NCBI GenBank assembly: GCA_021791615.1
Contig: JAJYWG010000183.1
Span: 1-64,000, forward strand
DNA length: 64,000 bases
Direction: 5' to 3'
Origin: Actinomycetes bacterium
GTDB lineage: Bacteria > Actinomycetota > Acidimicrobiia > Acidimicrobiales > RAAP-2
Shown here: piece after piece, positions 17,251-26,416 of the stretch
Position numbering within the stretch: the stretch's first letter is position 1
Layout: each line of letters starts with the position of its first letter
Made by a program: the position numbers and the translations under genes
The notes under the pieces: model-generated
Seen by the model: the letters and a program-made list of their open reading frames with translations, nothing else
Databases searched by the model: none
Told to the model about the DNA's origin: nothing

Positions 17251-18149
17251 GCCGAGACGCCGTGCTCGCGCAGGACGGCGTTGAGCTGAGCCTTGTCGTG
17301 TCGCTCTCCCTCGGGGAGCCGCTTGATCACCAAGACGCATGGGAGGAAGAACTCCCCGCCGGGGTAGTCCCGACGACGCGACGCCGACACCGCCACCGTC
17401 CATGCCGGCACGACCCCGCGGCTCAGCTCTCGACCGGTCTCGGCGTCGATCACCGGGATCGACGGGTTGAGGATCGTCCCTTCACCCAGGACGGCTCCAC
17501 GACCCACCCGAGCTCCTTGGGTCACCATGCACCTGCTCCCCACCAGAGCGTCGTCCTCGATGATCACCGGGGTGGCATTCGGAGGTTCCAGCACCCCGCC
17601 GATCCCCACGCCCCCCGACAGGTGGACCCGAGCACCGACCTGGGCGCAGGAGCCGACAGTCGCCCAGGTATCGACCATGGTGTCCTCCCCCACCCGGGCA
17701 CCGATGTTCACGTACCCGGGCATGAGCACCACCCCGGGGGCGAGGTAGGACCCCCAGCGAGCCGAACCACCGGGCACCACCCGGACTCCCGACCCGGCGT
17801 AGCCGCGCTTCAACGGCAGCTTGTCGGCAAACTCGAACGGCCCCATCTCGATCGTCTCGACCGAGCGCAGGCGGAAGAGCAGCAAGATCGCTTTCTTCAG
17901 CCACTCGTGGACGACCGTCCGCCCGTCCGTGCCAACTTCGGCCACCCGGACGACCCCCCGGTCCAGCAGGTCGATCGTCGCCTCGACCGCCTCGGTGCCT
18001 GCCCCCGGCTCGAGGCCCCCGCCAGCCGAGCGCTCCCACAGCTCCTCGATGACCGGAGCGAGCTCGGCGGGCTCTCCGGCGCCGGGCCCCGCAGAGCCAG
18101 GAGGAGGCGGTGCTGGCGAAGGGGCTGGGGACGGCGGATGCGTGGGCAC
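17247..18149 (-). CDS. dapD: Tetrahydrodipicolinate N-succinyltransferase
   Basis: 300 residues. A helical N-terminal part precedes a left-handed beta-helix built of hexapeptide repeats (GVVLMPGYVNIGARVGEDTM and onward). The stretch DTWATVGSCAQVG...VHLSGGVGIGGVLEP is diagnostic of the proteobacterial-type DapD, unlike the divergent DapD of mycobacteria. It succinylates tetrahydrodipicolinate using succinyl-CoA. A Pro/Ala-rich segment (PSPAPSPAPPPPGSAGPG) opens the protein. The start at GTG 18149 leaves 34 bases after dapC. It overlaps dapE. Confidence 0.9.
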   Translation of the reverse strand: MPTHPPSPAPSPAPPPPGSAGPGAGEPAELAPVIEELWERSAGGGLEPGAGTEAVEATIDLLDRGVVRVAEVGTDGRTVVHEWLKKAILLLFRLRSVETIEMGPFEFADKLPLKRGYAGSGVRVVPGGSARWGSYLAPGVVLMPGYVNIGARVGEDTMVDTWATVGSCAQVGARVHLSGGVGIGGVLEPPNATPVIIEDDALVGSRCMVTQGARVGRGAVLGEGTILNPSIPVIDAETGRELSRGVVPAWTVAVSASRRRDYPGGEFFLPCVLVIKRLPEGERHDKAQLNAVLREHGVSA

Positions 18150-18183
18150 GCCCAGACTGTAGCCAGCCCCGTCAGGCTCGGGG

Positions 18184-19338
18184 TCAAGCCCCCCCGGCGC
18201 TCGACAGGCGTTCGACGGCGAGCCGGAGGCGCACCATGGGCTGGACGACGGCGATACGAACGTAGCCTCGGCCGGCTTCGCCGTAGAGCTCACCCGGGCT
18301 CACGAGGAGGCCACCTGCCCGGGCGAAGTGCTCGGTCATCGCCCACTCGTCAGGCCAGCGGCTCGGCACTTTCACCCACAGGTAGAACCCCCCCTGGGGC
18401 AGGGGCGTCGGGTAACCGAGCCCTGCGAGCTGGCCGGCCAGGAAGGAAAGCCGTTCGTGGTACCGGCGACGCTGGGCAGCGACATGGTCGTCGTCGGCCA
18501 GCGCCACCGCCGCTGCCGCCTGCACCGGGCCTGGGACCATGAGCCCGGCGTGCTGGCGCACGCCGCGCAGGTAGGCGACCAGCTCGGCATCGCCGGCGAA
18601 GAAGCCTGCTCGAACACCGGCCATGTTGGATCGCTTCGACAGCGAGTGGACGGCCACGACCCCGTCGGGCCCCGACTGGAGGATCGAGCGGGGCGGTCCA
18701 TCCCAGGTGAACTCCGCGTAGCACTCGTCGGAGAACACCAAGACGCCGTGCTCGCGACCCCATCCGGCCGCCCGCCCGAGATCGGTCAGGCCCCCCGTCG
18801 GATTGGACGGCGAGCACGTCCACAAGAGCAGGGCACGCCGGGCGTCGGCGGGCGACACGGCTTCGAGCGCCATGCCGCTGCCGTCGGAGGCAGATGGCGG
18901 GACTGCCACCGCCCGGCACCCGGCCAGCTCGGCGCTCATGGCGTAGGTCGGGTACGAGACGGCCGGGTACAGCACGGTGTCGCGGCCTGGATCCCTCCTG
19001 TGGAGGAAGTGCGCGGTCGAGGCCACCAATTCCTTGGTGCCAACGCAAGCCGCGACTGTGCCCGGCTCGACTGTCACCTCGAAGCGGCGTCGGAGCCAGT
19101 CAGCCGCAGCCCGGCGGAGTGCTGGTCCGCCGGCAGATGCCGGGTACCCTCGCTCGGTCCCCGAGACAGCAAGGGCCCGTACCGCAGCAGGCGGCGGCGC
19201 GTCGCACGGGGTCCCGATCGAGCAGTCCACCACCCCGCCGGGCAGCCCCTCCGCCAACTCCCTCAGGCCGTCGAGACGGTCGTAGGGGTACGGGGGCAGG
19301 CGGAAGGCCTCCCCTCCGCTCACGCCGGTCACGGTCAT
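18184..19338 (-). CDS. dapC: Succinyldiaminopimelate aminotransferase
   Basis: 384-residue fold-type I PLP enzyme. The PLP lysine lies in VHSLSKRSNMAGVRAGFF. Other class motifs are CSPSNPTGG and FSDECYAEF. In the actinobacterial succinylase route DapC transaminates N-succinyl-2-amino-6-ketopimelate with glutamate. The assignment rests on its place directly before dapD and dapE. ATG 19338 overlaps the hflX stop (ATGA), which sets the start. Confidence 0.9.
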   Translation of the reverse strand: MTVTGVSGGEAFRLPPYPYDRLDGLRELAEGLPGGVVDCSIGTPCDAPPPAAVRALAVSGTERGYPASAGGPALRRAAADWLRRRFEVTVEPGTVAACVGTKELVASTAHFLHRRDPGRDTVLYPAVSYPTYAMSAELAGCRAVAVPPSASDGSGMALEAVSPADARRALLLWTCSPSNPTGGLTDLGRAAGWGREHGVLVFSDECYAEFTWDGPPRSILQSGPDGVVAVHSLSKRSNMAGVRAGFFAGDAELVAYLRGVRQHAGLMVPGPVQAAAAVALADDDHVAAQRRRYHERLSFLAGQLAGLGYPTPLPQGGFYLWVKVPSRWPDEWAMTEHFARAGGLLVSPGELYGEAGRGYVRIAVVQPMVRLRLAVERLSSAGGA

Positions 19339-20618
19339 GCCGGCACCACGGCGAAGTGCCGGAAGCGGGCACAACCGGCTTCGTCCAGCACCACGTGGAC
19401 CCGGGCCGAATCGATGCCGGGGTCTTCGCTCAGCACTTCGCCCTCGCGGTGGACGGCCGCCAGCACATCTCCCCGTGACCAGGGGATCACCAGCTCGACC
19501 ACGCGGTCGCCGACCCGCAGGCGATCGGCGATGGCCTCGAGAAGATCCTCGATCCCGCTCCCCGACCGGGCCGAGATCGCGAGCGCGGATCCGGCGTCGC
19601 CAGCGGCGAGAGCCGATCCCGAGAGCCGGTCCGACTTGTTCACCACCAGCAGCTCGGGAACGCTGCCGGCACCGATCTCTTCGAGAACGAGGCGGACGGC
19701 GTCGATCTGTCCCTGCGGGTCCACCGCCGCGCCGTCAACCACGTGCAATAGCAAGTCGGCGAGGCAGACCGTCTCGAGGGTGGAGCGGAATGCTTCGACC
19801 AGCTCGTGCGGGAGCTTTCGGACAAACCCCACCGTGTCGGTGACCAGGACCGTCTCACCGCCTGGCATCGCCATCTGCCGGGTCCGGGGGTCCAAGGTGA
19901 CGAAGAGCCGATCTCCGACGGCGACCCCGGCTCCGGTGAGACGGTTCATCAACGTCGACTTTCCCGCGTTCGTGTACCCCACCAGGGCGAGCTGGCGATG
20001 ACGGCCACGGTGCCGCCGGCGCCGCTGCACTTGTCGGGTCCGTTCCACGGCGCGCAGCTCGGACTCCAAGTGCTGCATCCGGCGCACCAGGCGCCTCCGG
20101 TCCGCCTCGAGCTGGGTCTCTCCCGGTCCCCGGGTGCCGATCCCACCAGCCTGCTGGCTCAAGTCGCTCCTCCGGCCGCGCAACCTGGGCAGGCGGTAGC
20201 GCAAGAGCGCCAGCTCGACTTGGGCTCGACCTTCGGGGCTCCTGGCGTTCTGGGCGAAGATGTCGAGTATGACCGCCGTGCGGTCGATGGCCGTCCGGCC
20301 GAGCACGCTCTCGAGGCTGCGCTGCTGCGCCGGGGTGAGCTCATCGTCGAATACGACGGTGTCGGCATCGACCGCTTCGGCGAGAGCGGCCAGTTGGTCG
20401 GCTTTTCCCCTCCCGACATAGGTCGCGGGGTCGGGGCGGCTCCGGCGCTGGACGACCCGTCCTGCCACGTCGGCGCCTGCGGTGGCCACCAGGTGGGCCA
20501 GCTCGTCCAAGTTGGCCTCCACCTCGTCCGGGTCGACGCCCGGATGCACCATGCCGACGATGACGATGCGCTCCCGGAAACGGCGGTCGATGAGCGTGCC
20601 GGCGGGGGGTCCGGTCAT
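19335..20618 (-). CDS. hflX: HflX ribosome-associated GTPase
   Basis: 427 residues. The N-terminal HflX domain ends in the signature GGIGTRGPGETQLEADRR. A coiled-coil (RMQHLESELRAVERTRQVQRRRR) follows. The G domain has GYTNAGKS (G1), DTVGFV (G3) and NKSD (G4). HflX splits stalled or inactive ribosomes. It lies between dapF (TGATG overlap) and dapC (ATGA overlap), so it is co-translated with lysine genes. The dapF-hflX adjacency is also known in mycobacteria. Confidence 0.95.
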   Translation of the reverse strand: MTGPPAGTLIDRRFRERIVIVGMVHPGVDPDEVEANLDELAHLVATAGADVAGRVVQRRSRPDPATYVGRGKADQLAALAEAVDADTVVFDDELTPAQQRSLESVLGRTAIDRTAVILDIFAQNARSPEGRAQVELALLRYRLPRLRGRRSDLSQQAGGIGTRGPGETQLEADRRRLVRRMQHLESELRAVERTRQVQRRRRHRGRHRQLALVGYTNAGKSTLMNRLTGAGVAVGDRLFVTLDPRTRQMAMPGGETVLVTDTVGFVRKLPHELVEAFRSTLETVCLADLLLHVVDGAAVDPQGQIDAVRLVLEEIGAGSVPELLVVNKSDRLSGSALAAGDAGSALAISARSGSGIEDLLEAIADRLRVGDRVVELVIPWSRGDVLAAVHREGEVLSEDPGIDSARVHVVLDEAGCARFRHFAVVPA

Positions 20619-21445
20619 CAGTTCGCGTCCAGCAGCTTCGGATCGAGGAGCACCCGGGCCACACGGTGCACCGGACCGCCGAGGACCACCGGATCCAAGG
20701 GACCCGCACCGAGGGTCACCTCGAGCACCCCGCCGGGATTGCACACCCGTACGCGGTCCCCCACGAGGCCCCACGCACGTGCGGCGGCAGCGGCGGCGCA
20801 GCTCCCGGTGCCGCACGCGAGGGTCTCGCCCACCCCGCGTTCCCAGACCCTGAGGAGCAGCTCGCCGGGAGCCTCCCCCGGAGCGATGAACTCCACGTTC
20901 GTTCCTCCGGGCGTCTCGGCGTCGAGGCGTGCCCCGACTCCGGCCACAGCCGGGTCGCTCGGGAGCGTCGGGCTCCACACGACGACGTGAGGGTTCCCGG
21001 CGTCGACCGCTCGTGCCCTGGCAGCGTCGGGCAGGTCGGTCCGCTCGCCGCCCAGGCGGACGACGCCCATGTCCACCGCCGCCCATGCCTGCGCGGGCCG
21101 GTAGCAAACGGTCTTCACGCCGGCAGCGGTCGCCACCGTCACCGTAGGGGGCGACGCCATCTGCACGTCGACGGCCGCCTGCACCAGGCAGCGGATGCCG
21201 TTCCCGCTCATCTCGGCCACGCTGCCGTCCGCGTTCCACAGTTCCATGGACACGTCGGCACCCTCTCGGGACCCGCCCAGCCGGATGAGCCCGTCGGCAC
21301 CGACACCCCGGTGGCGGTCGCATACGGCCCGCACCATCTCGGCATCGATGCCGATCCGGCGCTCCGAGTCGGCGAGGACGAGGAAGTCGTTCCCGGCGCC
21401 CTCGTGCTTCGTGAGCTCCAGAGGTCTTTCGAGGTCGGCGTGCAC
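20618..21445 (-). CDS. dapF: Diaminopimelate epimerase, first active-site Cys replaced
   Basis: 275 residues, normal for DapF, which interconverts L,L- and meso-DAP. The fold motifs are clear: EGAGNDFLVL, NADGSVAEMSGNGIRC, and GETLACGTGSC near the C-terminus. The second catalytic Cys (Cys211) is present, but the position of the first (Cys before GNG in Haemophilus, E. coli and mycobacteria) is Ser80; a Cys lies six residues later (Cys86). Ser-bearing relatives may exist, so this need not be inactive. GTG 21445 sits just behind GGAGGA. miaA lies 25 bases upstream; hflX overlaps downstream. Confidence 0.9.
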   Translation of the reverse strand: MHADLERPLELTKHEGAGNDFLVLADSERRIGIDAEMVRAVCDRHRGVGADGLIRLGGSREGADVSMELWNADGSVAEMSGNGIRCLVQAAVDVQMASPPTVTVATAAGVKTVCYRPAQAWAAVDMGVVRLGGERTDLPDAARARAVDAGNPHVVVWSPTLPSDPAVAGVGARLDAETPGGTNVEFIAPGEAPGELLLRVWERGVGETLACGTGSCAAAAAARAWGLVGDRVRVCNPGGVLEVTLGAGPLDPVVLGGPVHRVARVLLDPKLLDAN

Positions 21446-21470
21446 TCCTCCAGTCTCGCGCTCGCCGCTC

Positions 21471-22430
21471 TCACCCCGCGCGGCCAGTCCCCTGGCCGGC
21501 AAGCCGGCAACGATCGAGCACCTCGCCCACGCGCTCGACGGCATCTTCGCCCGGAACCAGCCACTCGATGCGCGGATCCCGGCGGAACCAGGACCACTGG
21601 CGCCTGGCCAGCGCACGGGTCCGCCGGATGGCTTCGTCGACACACTCCTCGAGCGCCACCCCGCGCTCGAGATGGGCGAGGACCTCGCGGTAGCCGAGCG
21701 CCTGGCGAGCCGTGCGAGAAAGGCCGCCTTCCCCGCCGGCAAGGCGCCTGACCTCTTCCACCAGCCCCTCGTCCATCCACCGGCGCATCCGATCCTCGAT
21801 CCGCCGGTCCACGAGCTCGGGGTCGAACGGAATGCCGAGCATGGCAGTGCCGACCGGCCGGTACGACTCGAGCCCTGGGCCAAACGAAGAGAACGGGCGC
21901 CCGGAGCCCAGCGTGACTTCGAGCGCCCGCACGATGCGCCGCCGATTGCCCGGACCGATCCGCGAAGCCGCCAGCGGATCGGCAACCTCCAGGCGCTGGT
22001 AGAGACGGACGAGACCCCCTGGGAGGTCGGCTTCGTGCTCCAGGCGGGACGCCACCTCGGGCCAGCGTCCCGGCAGCGCCAGCCCGTCCACCACCGATCG
22101 CAGGTAGAGCCCGGTGCCACCGACCAACAGGGCCAGGTGCCGTCGGGCGGCAATGCTCACGAGGGCGCGCCGGGCGAGACGCTGGTAGTCGGCCACCGTG
22201 AACTCCTCGGAAGGGTCTGCGACATCGACCAAGTGGTGAGGTACGGCCCGGCGGACCGGCTCTGACGGCTTGGCCGTCGCCACGTCCATCCCCCGGTACA
22301 CGCTCATCGAGTCCACCGAGACGATCTCGACCCACGGACGGACACGGGCGACGGCCAGCGCCACGTCGGATTTGCCCGAGGCAGTGGTCCCGACCAGCGC
22401 GAGCGCCGCGACCTCCGGCGGCGCCTCCAC
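21471..22430 (-). CDS. miaA: tRNA dimethylallyltransferase
   Basis: 319 residues. P-loop ALVGTTASGKSDVALAVA is near the N-terminus, followed by the substrate loop SVDSMSVYRGMDVATAKP and the zinc-finger-like insertion. It prenylates A37 of tRNAs reading UNN codons, producing the substrate of MiaB. The GTG start lies two bases after the miaB stop. Conserved ARRQWSWFRRD is present near the C-terminus. Confidence 0.95.
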   Translation of the reverse strand: MEAPPEVAALALVGTTASGKSDVALAVARVRPWVEIVSVDSMSVYRGMDVATAKPSEPVRRAVPHHLVDVADPSEEFTVADYQRLARRALVSIAARRHLALLVGGTGLYLRSVVDGLALPGRWPEVASRLEHEADLPGGLVRLYQRLEVADPLAASRIGPGNRRRIVRALEVTLGSGRPFSSFGPGLESYRPVGTAMLGIPFDPELVDRRIEDRMRRWMDEGLVEEVRRLAGGEGGLSRTARQALGYREVLAHLERGVALEECVDEAIRRTRALARRQWSWFRRDPRIEWLVPGEDAVERVGEVLDRCRLAGQGTGRAG

Positions 22431-22432
22431 GC

Positions 22433-23866
22433 TCAGCCGGCCGCCACCGGGATCCTCGTACGATGCCGCGGACGCGAGGTCACCCGTACCAGCGACCCGC
22501 TCAGATGGTGCGCCCCTGCCTTGTGCACCGACACGTCGGCGAACGTCCCCACCGGCACGCCGCCGGCGCCCTCGGCCGAGAAGTGCACCAGCTTGCCTTG
22601 GGCGGTCCGGCCGGTGACCAGGGAGGGCTCGCGCCGGTTCGCGCCTTCGACCAGGACCTCTTCGACCCGGCCCACCCGGGCGCGGTGGCGGGCGAGCGCC
22701 GAGCGCTCGACCACGACCCGCAGCCTCTCGAAACGCTCCGAGACGACGGCCGGGTCGACGGCAAGGTCGGCCATGGCGGCTGCTCTGGTCCCTGGACGCG
22801 GCGAGTAGATGAACGTGTAGGCACTGTCGTACCCGGCTTCGGCGACCACGGCCAGCGTCTCGGCAAAGTCCTCTTCGGACTCCCCTGGGAACCCGACGAT
22901 CACGTCCGTAGTGACCGCCAGGTCTGGGATCGCCGCGCGCGCTGCGTCCAGGCGTTCGAGGTAACGCCGGGCCGTGTAGCCGCGTCGCATGGCCACCAGC
23001 ACCCGATCGCTCCCGGCCTGGAGCGGGAGGTGGAGCTGGGGGCAGACGGCCTCCACTTCGGCCATCGCAGCGATCGTCTCGGACCGCAGGTCCTTTGGAT
23101 GCGGGCTGGTGAAGCGCACGCGGCGGATCCCCTCCACGCCGCCGACGGCCCGCAGGAGCTCGGCGAACAGCGGCCGGCGGCGGGTGATGTCGCGTCCGTA
23201 GGAGTTCACGTTCTGCCCGAGCAGGGTCACCTCGACGACACCGCGCGCCGCAAGTTGCCGCACCTCCCCGACGATGTCCTCCATCGGTCTGCTGACTTCG
23301 GGGCCGCGGACCGATGGGACGATGCAGAACGCGCACGAGTTGTCGCAGCCGGTCTGGATGGTGACCCAGGCGGCGTGAGGCAGCCCGCGGCGGGTCTGGG
23401 GGGCTGCCACGGCCGATGTCCCGATCGCGCCGACGTGAGCCGCCGCAGCCGGCTCAGGTGTGGGTCGGGCGGCCATCCCCGCCTCGACGATCTCCACCAG
23501 CGGGCCCTGGCGTGCCGCCGCCCGCAGCAGTTCGGGTGCGCGCTCGAGGTTATGGGTGCCGAAGACGACGTCGACGTGTGCAGCCCGCTGCCTCACCAGC
23601 TCACGGTCCTTCTGGGCCAGGCAGCCGCATACGGCGATCTGCATGCCCGGCTTGGCGTCGCGCAAGGATTTGAGCTGGCCGAGATGGCCGTAGAGCCGGT
23701 TGTCGGCGTTCTCGCGAATGCAGCAGGTATTGAGGAGCACCACGTCCGCGTCGCCGATGTCGTCGGCGGGCTCGAGGCCGTCGGCGACCAGCAGCGCGGC
23801 CAGCCGCTCCGAGTCGTGCTCGTTCATCTGGCAGCCGAACGTGCGGATGGCGAATTTCCGGGCCAC
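22433..23866 (-). CDS. miaB: tRNA-2-methylthio-N6-dimethylallyladenosine synthase
   Basis: 477-residue radical-SAM methylthiotransferase. The N-terminal UPF0004 domain has the auxiliary-cluster cysteines in FGCQMN, NTCCIREN and CGCLAQ. The radical-SAM motif is CDNSCAFCIVP, and a C-terminal TRAM domain ends the protein. It adds a methylthio group to i6A37 made by MiaA, encoded next in the operon. It is the first gene of the miaB-to-dapE run. Upstream, a 19-bp tandem repeat separates it from thrB. Confidence 0.95.
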   Translation of the reverse strand: MARKFAIRTFGCQMNEHDSERLAALLVADGLEPADDIGDADVVLLNTCCIRENADNRLYGHLGQLKSLRDAKPGMQIAVCGCLAQKDRELVRQRAAHVDVVFGTHNLERAPELLRAAARQGPLVEIVEAGMAARPTPEPAAAAHVGAIGTSAVAAPQTRRGLPHAAWVTIQTGCDNSCAFCIVPSVRGPEVSRPMEDIVGEVRQLAARGVVEVTLLGQNVNSYGRDITRRRPLFAELLRAVGGVEGIRRVRFTSPHPKDLRSETIAAMAEVEAVCPQLHLPLQAGSDRVLVAMRRGYTARRYLERLDAARAAIPDLAVTTDVIVGFPGESEEDFAETLAVVAEAGYDSAYTFIYSPRPGTRAAAMADLAVDPAVVSERFERLRVVVERSALARHRARVGRVEEVLVEGANRREPSLVTGRTAQGKLVHFSAEGAGGVPVGTFADVSVHKAGAHHLSGSLVRVTSRPRHRTRIPVAAG

Positions 23867-23917
23867 CTGGGCATCCTACGCCCGGCGGGAGGGATGCCGA
23901 CCCATCTGCGCCCGGTG

Positions 23918-23993
23918 GCGCGTTCAGCGGTCGGCGGCGCGTTCAGCGGTCGGCGGCGCGTTCAGCGGTCGGCGGCGCGTTCAGCGGTCGGCG
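23918..23993. repeat. 19-bp tandem repeat, four exact copies
   Basis: The 19-bp unit GCGCGTTCAGCGGTCGGCG is repeated four times head-to-tail from 23918 to 23993. The right-most copy holds the thrB stop and codons for the last thrB residues (AADR), so the array seems to have grown from the gene's 3' end into the thrB-miaB spacer. The unit length is not a multiple of 3. Confidence 0.93.
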
Positions 23994-24976
23994 GCGCGCC
24001 AGGCGTCGAAGTCGAAGACCCGGCGATCCCCTCCGGGCTCGGTGCCGGGCGACTCACCCTGGCCGCCCTCCGAGCGCACCTCCGCGTCCGTCATTGTCTC
24101 GGCGATCTCGACGTTCTCCAGGCGGGCTTCGTCACCGGTCACCAGACCGATCCGGTCAGGATGCAGCACGAGCACCTCACCGGGCACGCTCGCTTCGACC
24201 AAGCCTTCCCGTGCGGCCCGGCGAACGGCCGGTGCCTCTGTCCGGGTGCAGATGCCGAGAAGCGTCGGGCCGGCTCCCGACCAGCAGACGGCCCGAGCCC
24301 CCCCGCCGAGCAGGCTGCTCAGGAGCATCGGCGCCTCGGGGAACAAGGGGCTGCGGTAGTCCTGGTGCAGCCGGTCCTCGGCCGCTTCTCTCACGAGCAC
24401 CCGATGGTCGGCCAGCCCGGCGAGGAGCATCCCAAGCCGTCCCAGGTTGAACGCTGCCGCCTCGCGGGAGACCTGTGCGGGGAGGACCTGGCGAGCCTTT
24501 GCGGTCGGCAGGCTCCGTTCGGGCACGACGGCGACGAGGACCAGCGCCGGATCGATCGGCATCTTGGCGACGCGAACCGCACCGCGCACCATGCCGGCGA
24601 CCACCAGCCCACCGACGACGCTTGCCGCGGCGTTCTCAGGATGGCCGTCCACGTGGGCGGCAACAGCCAGGGGGTCCCGGGAACCGGCGGCGGCAGCGGC
24701 AGCGGCAGCCAGAGCTGCCGAAGAACCGAGACCCCTTGCAACCGGTACCTGCGATCGGACCGTGATGGCGAGCCGGTCGTGGCCGACCACGTCCATCGCG
24801 ACCCGGGCGGCCAGATGACCGGCATCGTCGGACATGCCGGCGCCCTCGCCCTCGCTCCGGACGATCAGCCGCGCGGCCGGCTCGACTTCTACCTCGACGT
24901 ACCTGTCCACGGCGAGGGCCAAGGCGTCGAACCCCGGGCCGAGGTTGGCGGCAGAAGCGGGGGCCCGGGCACGCAT
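23981..24976 (-). CDS. thrB: Homoserine kinase
   Basis: 331-residue GHMP kinase. APASAANLGPGFD opens the protein, and the ATP loop PVARGLGSSAALAAA follows near 77-91. It phosphorylates homoserine, the threonine branch next to lysine synthesis. A tail of about 35 residues (EGGQGESPGTEPGGDRR...) extends past the kinase fold. The usual partners hom and thrC are not in the window. The ATG start is three residues before the APAS motif. Its 3' end is inside the 19-bp repeat array. Confidence 0.93.
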   Translation of the reverse strand: MRARAPASAANLGPGFDALALAVDRYVEVEVEPAARLIVRSEGEGAGMSDDAGHLAARVAMDVVGHDRLAITVRSQVPVARGLGSSAALAAAAAAAAGSRDPLAVAAHVDGHPENAAASVVGGLVVAGMVRGAVRVAKMPIDPALVLVAVVPERSLPTAKARQVLPAQVSREAAAFNLGRLGMLLAGLADHRVLVREAAEDRLHQDYRSPLFPEAPMLLSSLLGGGARAVCWSGAGPTLLGICTRTEAPAVRRAAREGLVEASVPGEVLVLHPDRIGLVTGDEARLENVEIAETMTDAEVRSEGGQGESPGTEPGGDRRVFDFDAWRAADR

Positions 24977-25012
24977 CAGCCCTCACAGTAGGCCGTCACG
25001 GGCGACTGGCGC

Positions 25013-26386
25013 TCAAAGACGCTCCGAGGTGCGCACCGGGAGCGCCACCTGCTGCTGGCCCAAGGTGAGCAGCACCGTGCCGACCGAGAAACCGGCTCGT
25101 GCCCCCAGCTTGGGCCGGTGGGTGACCACGAGGGTCTCGGTGACCTGCTGGCCGGGCATCGCCAGGACGGACCCGGCCGAGGCGACCACTCCGGGCACGT
25201 GCCGGTGGCCGAGACCGACGGTGGCCACCCGGTCTCCTGCCGAGAGGGGTTGGACGGCCTCGACCGCTGCGAGGGCGGCCTGTGCCAACCCGAGGTCGAT
25301 CTCGCCGCAGCGTTGCAGCACGTTCGGCCCCTGCTGGGAGGTCACCACGGCCAGCGCCTCGACGCTCCGACCGTCCACAGACGACTCGTAGGCGAGGATG
25401 TCGCCTCCTCCGGCTGCTGTGGTGAACCCCGATTTCACCCCCACGACACCGGGCACGCCTCCTGTGCTGCCCTGGAGCAGCGGCGTGTAGGTGGCGACCG
25501 TGCCGGCCACCGGCACGGTGTACGACGGCATGCTCACCGCCTGGGCGAACGCCGGCTCCTCCATCGCCACCGTCGTGACCTTCAAGAGATCCGCCGCAGT
25601 CGAGACCGACTGGGGTGTGAACCCGCTGGCGTCGGCGTAGTGGGTCTGGGTCATCCCGAGCGCGGCCGCCGTCGCGTTCATCTTGGCCACGAACGCCCCG
25701 AGCGACCCGGCATCCCAACAGGCGAGTGCGTACGCCAGGTCGTTCGCCGAATGGACGAGCATGGCATCGATCATCTGACGCTCGGTCAGGACCTCCCCGG
25801 CGGTCACCTCGACGCTCGACTGGTCGGTCACGGTGTCTGTGGCGTAGTCGGCGGCGTCGGCCGGAGTGATCGTGATGTCAGGACCGGACTGGTCACCGGT
25901 GAGAGGGTGATCGCGCAAGACGATGTACGCGGTCATCACCTTGGTCATGCTGGCGATCGGCACGGGCTGCTCCGAACCGCTCTGGGTCGCATACCCGACG
26001 GTTGGGATGGCCACCGCAGCCTCCCCTGTCGCCGGCCATGGCAGGGACACCGGAGAGGACGGGACGCTGCGGGTCGCGGCCAAGTCCGGATGGACGGTCG
26101 CCACCAGGACCGCAGGTCGCGGGCTCGGCGACATCAAGTTGACCGCAGGCACGCCCACGACGACGGCCAGCACTGCGAGCACCGCGGCACCCGCAACCGA
26201 TCGCCGTACCGCAAGGCGGCGCCGGTCCGGCCTGGCGAGCCGGCTGTCCTGCCGCCCGTTCGATCGACGCGGACCTCGGACCCAGTCGACGTCGGGGTGC
26301 CCGAGACCAGAAGTTCTCCGCGGCTGACTGGACCCGTTCCCGTAGGGTGGGCGACCGAAGCGATCGGGGCGCGTCTGGCGTGTCAT
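25013..26386 (-). CDS. D-alanyl-D-alanine carboxypeptidase (PBP5-like)
   Basis: 457-residue S11 serine peptidase. After an Arg-rich cytoplasmic N-terminus there is a membrane anchor (SVAGAAVLAVLAVVVGVPAVNL). The catalytic motifs are IASMTK (SxxK), HSAND (SxN) and VKSGFT (KTG type). A C-terminal beta-rich domain follows. It trims the terminal D-Ala of pentapeptide stems outside the membrane, adjusting crosslinking. It stands between ftsK and thrB, 30 bases from ftsK. Confidence 0.9.
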   Translation of the reverse strand: MTRQTRPDRFGRPPYGNGSSQPRRTSGLGHPDVDWVRGPRRSNGRQDSRLARPDRRRLAVRRSVAGAAVLAVLAVVVGVPAVNLMSPSPRPAVLVATVHPDLAATRSVPSSPVSLPWPATGEAAVAIPTVGYATQSGSEQPVPIASMTKVMTAYIVLRDHPLTGDQSGPDITITPADAADYATDTVTDQSSVEVTAGEVLTERQMIDAMLVHSANDLAYALACWDAGSLGAFVAKMNATAAALGMTQTHYADASGFTPQSVSTAADLLKVTTVAMEEPAFAQAVSMPSYTVPVAGTVATYTPLLQGSTGGVPGVVGVKSGFTTAAGGGDILAYESSVDGRSVEALAVVTSQQGPNVLQRCGEIDLGLAQAALAAVEAVQPLSAGDRVATVGLGHRHVPGVVASAGSVLAMPGQQVTETLVVTHRPKLGARAGFSVGTVLLTLGQQQVALPVRTSERL

Positions 26387-26416
26387 GGATCCATCGTCTT
26401 GCTTGCCTGCCCTCGC

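Noticed and set aside
23918..23993. Possible CRISPR array
   Set aside because: Repeats are directly tandem with no spacers and no cas genes occur.
22463..24991. 842-codon plus-strand open frame
   Set aside because: It lies opposite miaB and thrB, which have clear families; high GC leaves antisense frames open.
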